Part shown: positions 6,268 to 7,101 of the stretch, piece by piece
Position numbering within the stretch: the first letter of the stretch is position 1
Layout: each line of letters opens with the position of its first letter
DNA from: Mariaggregatimicrobium sp964498785
Lineage (GTDB): Bacteria > Zhuqueibacterota > Zhuqueibacteria > Thermofontimicrobiales > Thiofontviventaceae
DNA: 7,101 nt
Assembly: GCA_964498785.1 (NCBI GenBank)
Contig: CAZCJL010000209.1
Coordinates: 1 to 7,101, forward strand
Direction of reading: 5' to 3'
Program-made: the position numbers and the translations under genes
The notes under the pieces: generated by a model
The model's database searches: none
What the model was told of the DNA's origin: nothing
The model's input: the letters and a program-made list of their open reading frames with translations, nothing else

Positions 6268-6888
6268 TTAATTCTTCATGAATTCCTGCGGATTTAACAT
6301 GATTTGATCAATATAGCTGCAAAAATCATGCAACTGTGTCGAGCTGTGAGAAATGGCATTGTGTGAGGCGTTTCTCCTGATAATATGTTCAAAATCCCTT
6401 AATTGATGTTCTTCCCCATAATAGCGATTGTAGTTCAGAAATTGTTGAACCAGTTCGCTTACATTGCTCGCTGACGCATATCCTATTGGTTTATCAATAC
6501 ATTCCACAAAGATATCAAAGCGATTTGGCGGTTTGTGGTAATTACACGTAATCCCACTGCATTTTTTCATTTTTGTAATTGTGCATTGAATATCGATGAT
6601 GACATGTTCCATTAAATGCAAAATATTTAATGCATACTTATCTGAGCCTTCCGTATTATCCTCGTGTTCACCAATACCGGATGCTTTGGCCTGACAGCAA
6701 TCATGGTTTCGCAGGTTCGGAAAAAGATCGTGGAATTGCTGTATCACGATGGGATATATTTTCTTGTAAATTTTATGAGGAGAAATTACATCAATCGTCA
6801 TTTTTATTTTATTGATCCCGGGTCTGAAGTTTGAATTCAAATGATTCACTTCAGAAAACTTTCCATAAGCATAGTCGATTACAATCAT
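6268..6888 (-). CDS. stand-alone cyanophycin synthetase N-domain-like protein
   Basis: This 206-aa protein resembles the N-terminal domain of cyanophycin synthetase (CphA) without the ATP-grasp and Mur-ligase parts. The clearest match is ILHLMEHVIIDIQ (89-101), which aligns with the CphA block GHIVEHVALELQ. RFDIFVECID (123-132) follows, aligning with YNVVFEYVDE, and then a helix of the AGRxAVRL type (YASASNVSELVQQFL). Upstream, LFPNLRNHDCC (55-65) fits the LPSLxEHFC segment. H91, E94 and H95 form an HxxEH inverted-zincin motif, and E129 is a candidate third ligand. In some CphA enzymes this domain has been described as a slow hydrolytic site that makes primers. A cysteine pair (C110, C115) lies in an insertion-like loop and is unlike CphA. 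No signal peptide is seen. There is no clear Shine-Dalgarno sequence before ATG 6888. Activity is inferred, not shown. Neighbouring genes do not hint at cyanophycin metabolism. Confidence 0.6.
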   Translation of the reverse strand: MIVIDYAYGKFSEVNHLNSNFRPGINKIKMTIDVISPHKIYKKIYPIVIQQFHDLFPNLRNHDCCQAKASGIGEHEDNTEGSDKYALNILHLMEHVIIDIQCTITKMKKCSGITCNYHKPPNRFDIFVECIDKPIGYASASNVSELVQQFLNYNRYYGEEHQLRDFEHIIRRNASHNAISHSSTQLHDFCSYIDQIMLNPQEFMKN

Positions 6889-6976
6889 GATATTTCAAAA
6901 ATTTAGTAGATATATTTTAATATCAATATCGTCATATTTGTTAAAGAACTTTATCTTATGTTACATAAAATTCTAA

Positions 6977-7004
6977 ATAATATCTGAAATTAGTATCTTC
7001 TCAA
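6977..7004 (-). promoter_or_regulatory. candidate promoter of the 206-aa gene
   Basis: On the minus strand TTGAGA (7004-6999) is followed by a 16-nt spacer and TATTAT (6982-6977), each one mismatch from consensus. The predicted start near 6970 gives a leader of about 80 nt to ATG 6888. The leader is very AT-rich, so chance matches are likely and other boxes are possible. A short dyad, TTATG-TAA-CATAA (6968-6956), lies just after the predicted start, where an operator could sit. Confidence 0.4.
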
Positions 7005-7063
7005 TATTTTATGGTAGCTATGGGCGATTGCCTCTATGTCGTATTCAAATATATTCCGTAGGT

Positions 7064-7091
7064 GTCACTTCGAGCGAAGTCGAGAAGTGAC
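7064..7091. repeat. palindromic dispersed-repeat-like element
   Basis: GTCACTTC (7064-7071) and GAAGTGAC (7084-7091) are perfect 8-base inverted arms. Between them lies GAGCGAAGTCGA, which can form a competing inner hairpin because ACTTCG and CGAAGT flank a central AG. The first arm also begins a second overlap, since AGTGA-C-TCACT spans 7086-7096. Elements of this TTCGAGCGAAGT type occur many times in some genomes, so I read it as one copy of an intergenic repeat family. Only one copy is visible here, close to the window edge. No T-run follows on either strand, so it is not a standard terminator. Confidence 0.65.
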
Positions 7092-7101
7092 TCACTCGAT
7101 A

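Noticed and set aside
6630..6815. Plus-strand 61-codon frame opposite the 206-aa gene
   Set aside because: The minus-strand frame has a recognisable conserved domain; this one has no support.
1..7101. CRISPR array, tRNA, rRNA or insertion sequence
   Set aside because: No regularly spaced direct repeats, no cloverleaf or rRNA-like stretch and no transposase were seen on either strand.

Overview
The window is a bacterial, AT-rich segment (GC roughly in the high thirties by eye). Every convincing gene lies on the minus strand, so it reads from right to left. A lipid A-type acyltransferase indicates a Gram-negative cell envelope. The proteins combining a receiver with DUF4388/PATAN, and the MglA/COG2229-like domains, are typical of deep-branching environmental bacteria such as the FCB/Calditrichota neighbourhood, Deinococcus-Thermus or myxobacteria. 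I cannot assign a phylum. Ribosome binding sites are mostly weak, but a near-consensus TTGACA/TATATT promoter is present, which argues against classical Bacteroidetes promoter architecture.

Layout from right to left. At 7064-7091 there is a perfect-arm palindrome that looks like a dispersed repeat. Next comes an AT-rich leader with a possible promoter, then a 206-aa protein (6268-6888) that resembles the N-terminal domain of cyanophycin synthetase standing alone. It keeps an HxxEH motif and a downstream Glu. A strong sigma-70 promoter (6213-6241) then opens a signalling block. The block holds a 652-aa protein (receiver, PATAN, winged-helix-like region, long charged linker, degenerate GTPase-like domain). 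A 403-aa receiver-PATAN paralogue and a 171-aa free-standing degenerate GTPase follow. A 126-aa cysteine/histidine-cluster protein of unknown function, a membrane-anchored HExxH peptidase and an LpxL/HtrB-type acyltransferase come after these, and the run ends in a clear intrinsic terminator (177-208). The leftmost ~176 bases hold no supported gene.

How the genes fit together. Gaps in the signalling trio are 20 and 3 nt, and the last three genes overlap by 8 and 11-14 nt. No terminator is seen between 6213 and 208, so a single transcript of about 6 kb is plausible (inference). The most unusual content is a two-receiver module with no histidine kinase and no recognisable DNA-binding output. 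One receiver has Glu instead of the phospho-accepting Asp, and the other has an intact Asp. Both are paired with MglA/COG2229-like GTPase folds that have lost their nucleotide-binding motifs. The co-transcribed envelope genes suggest, without proving, that this module serves a surface-related process.
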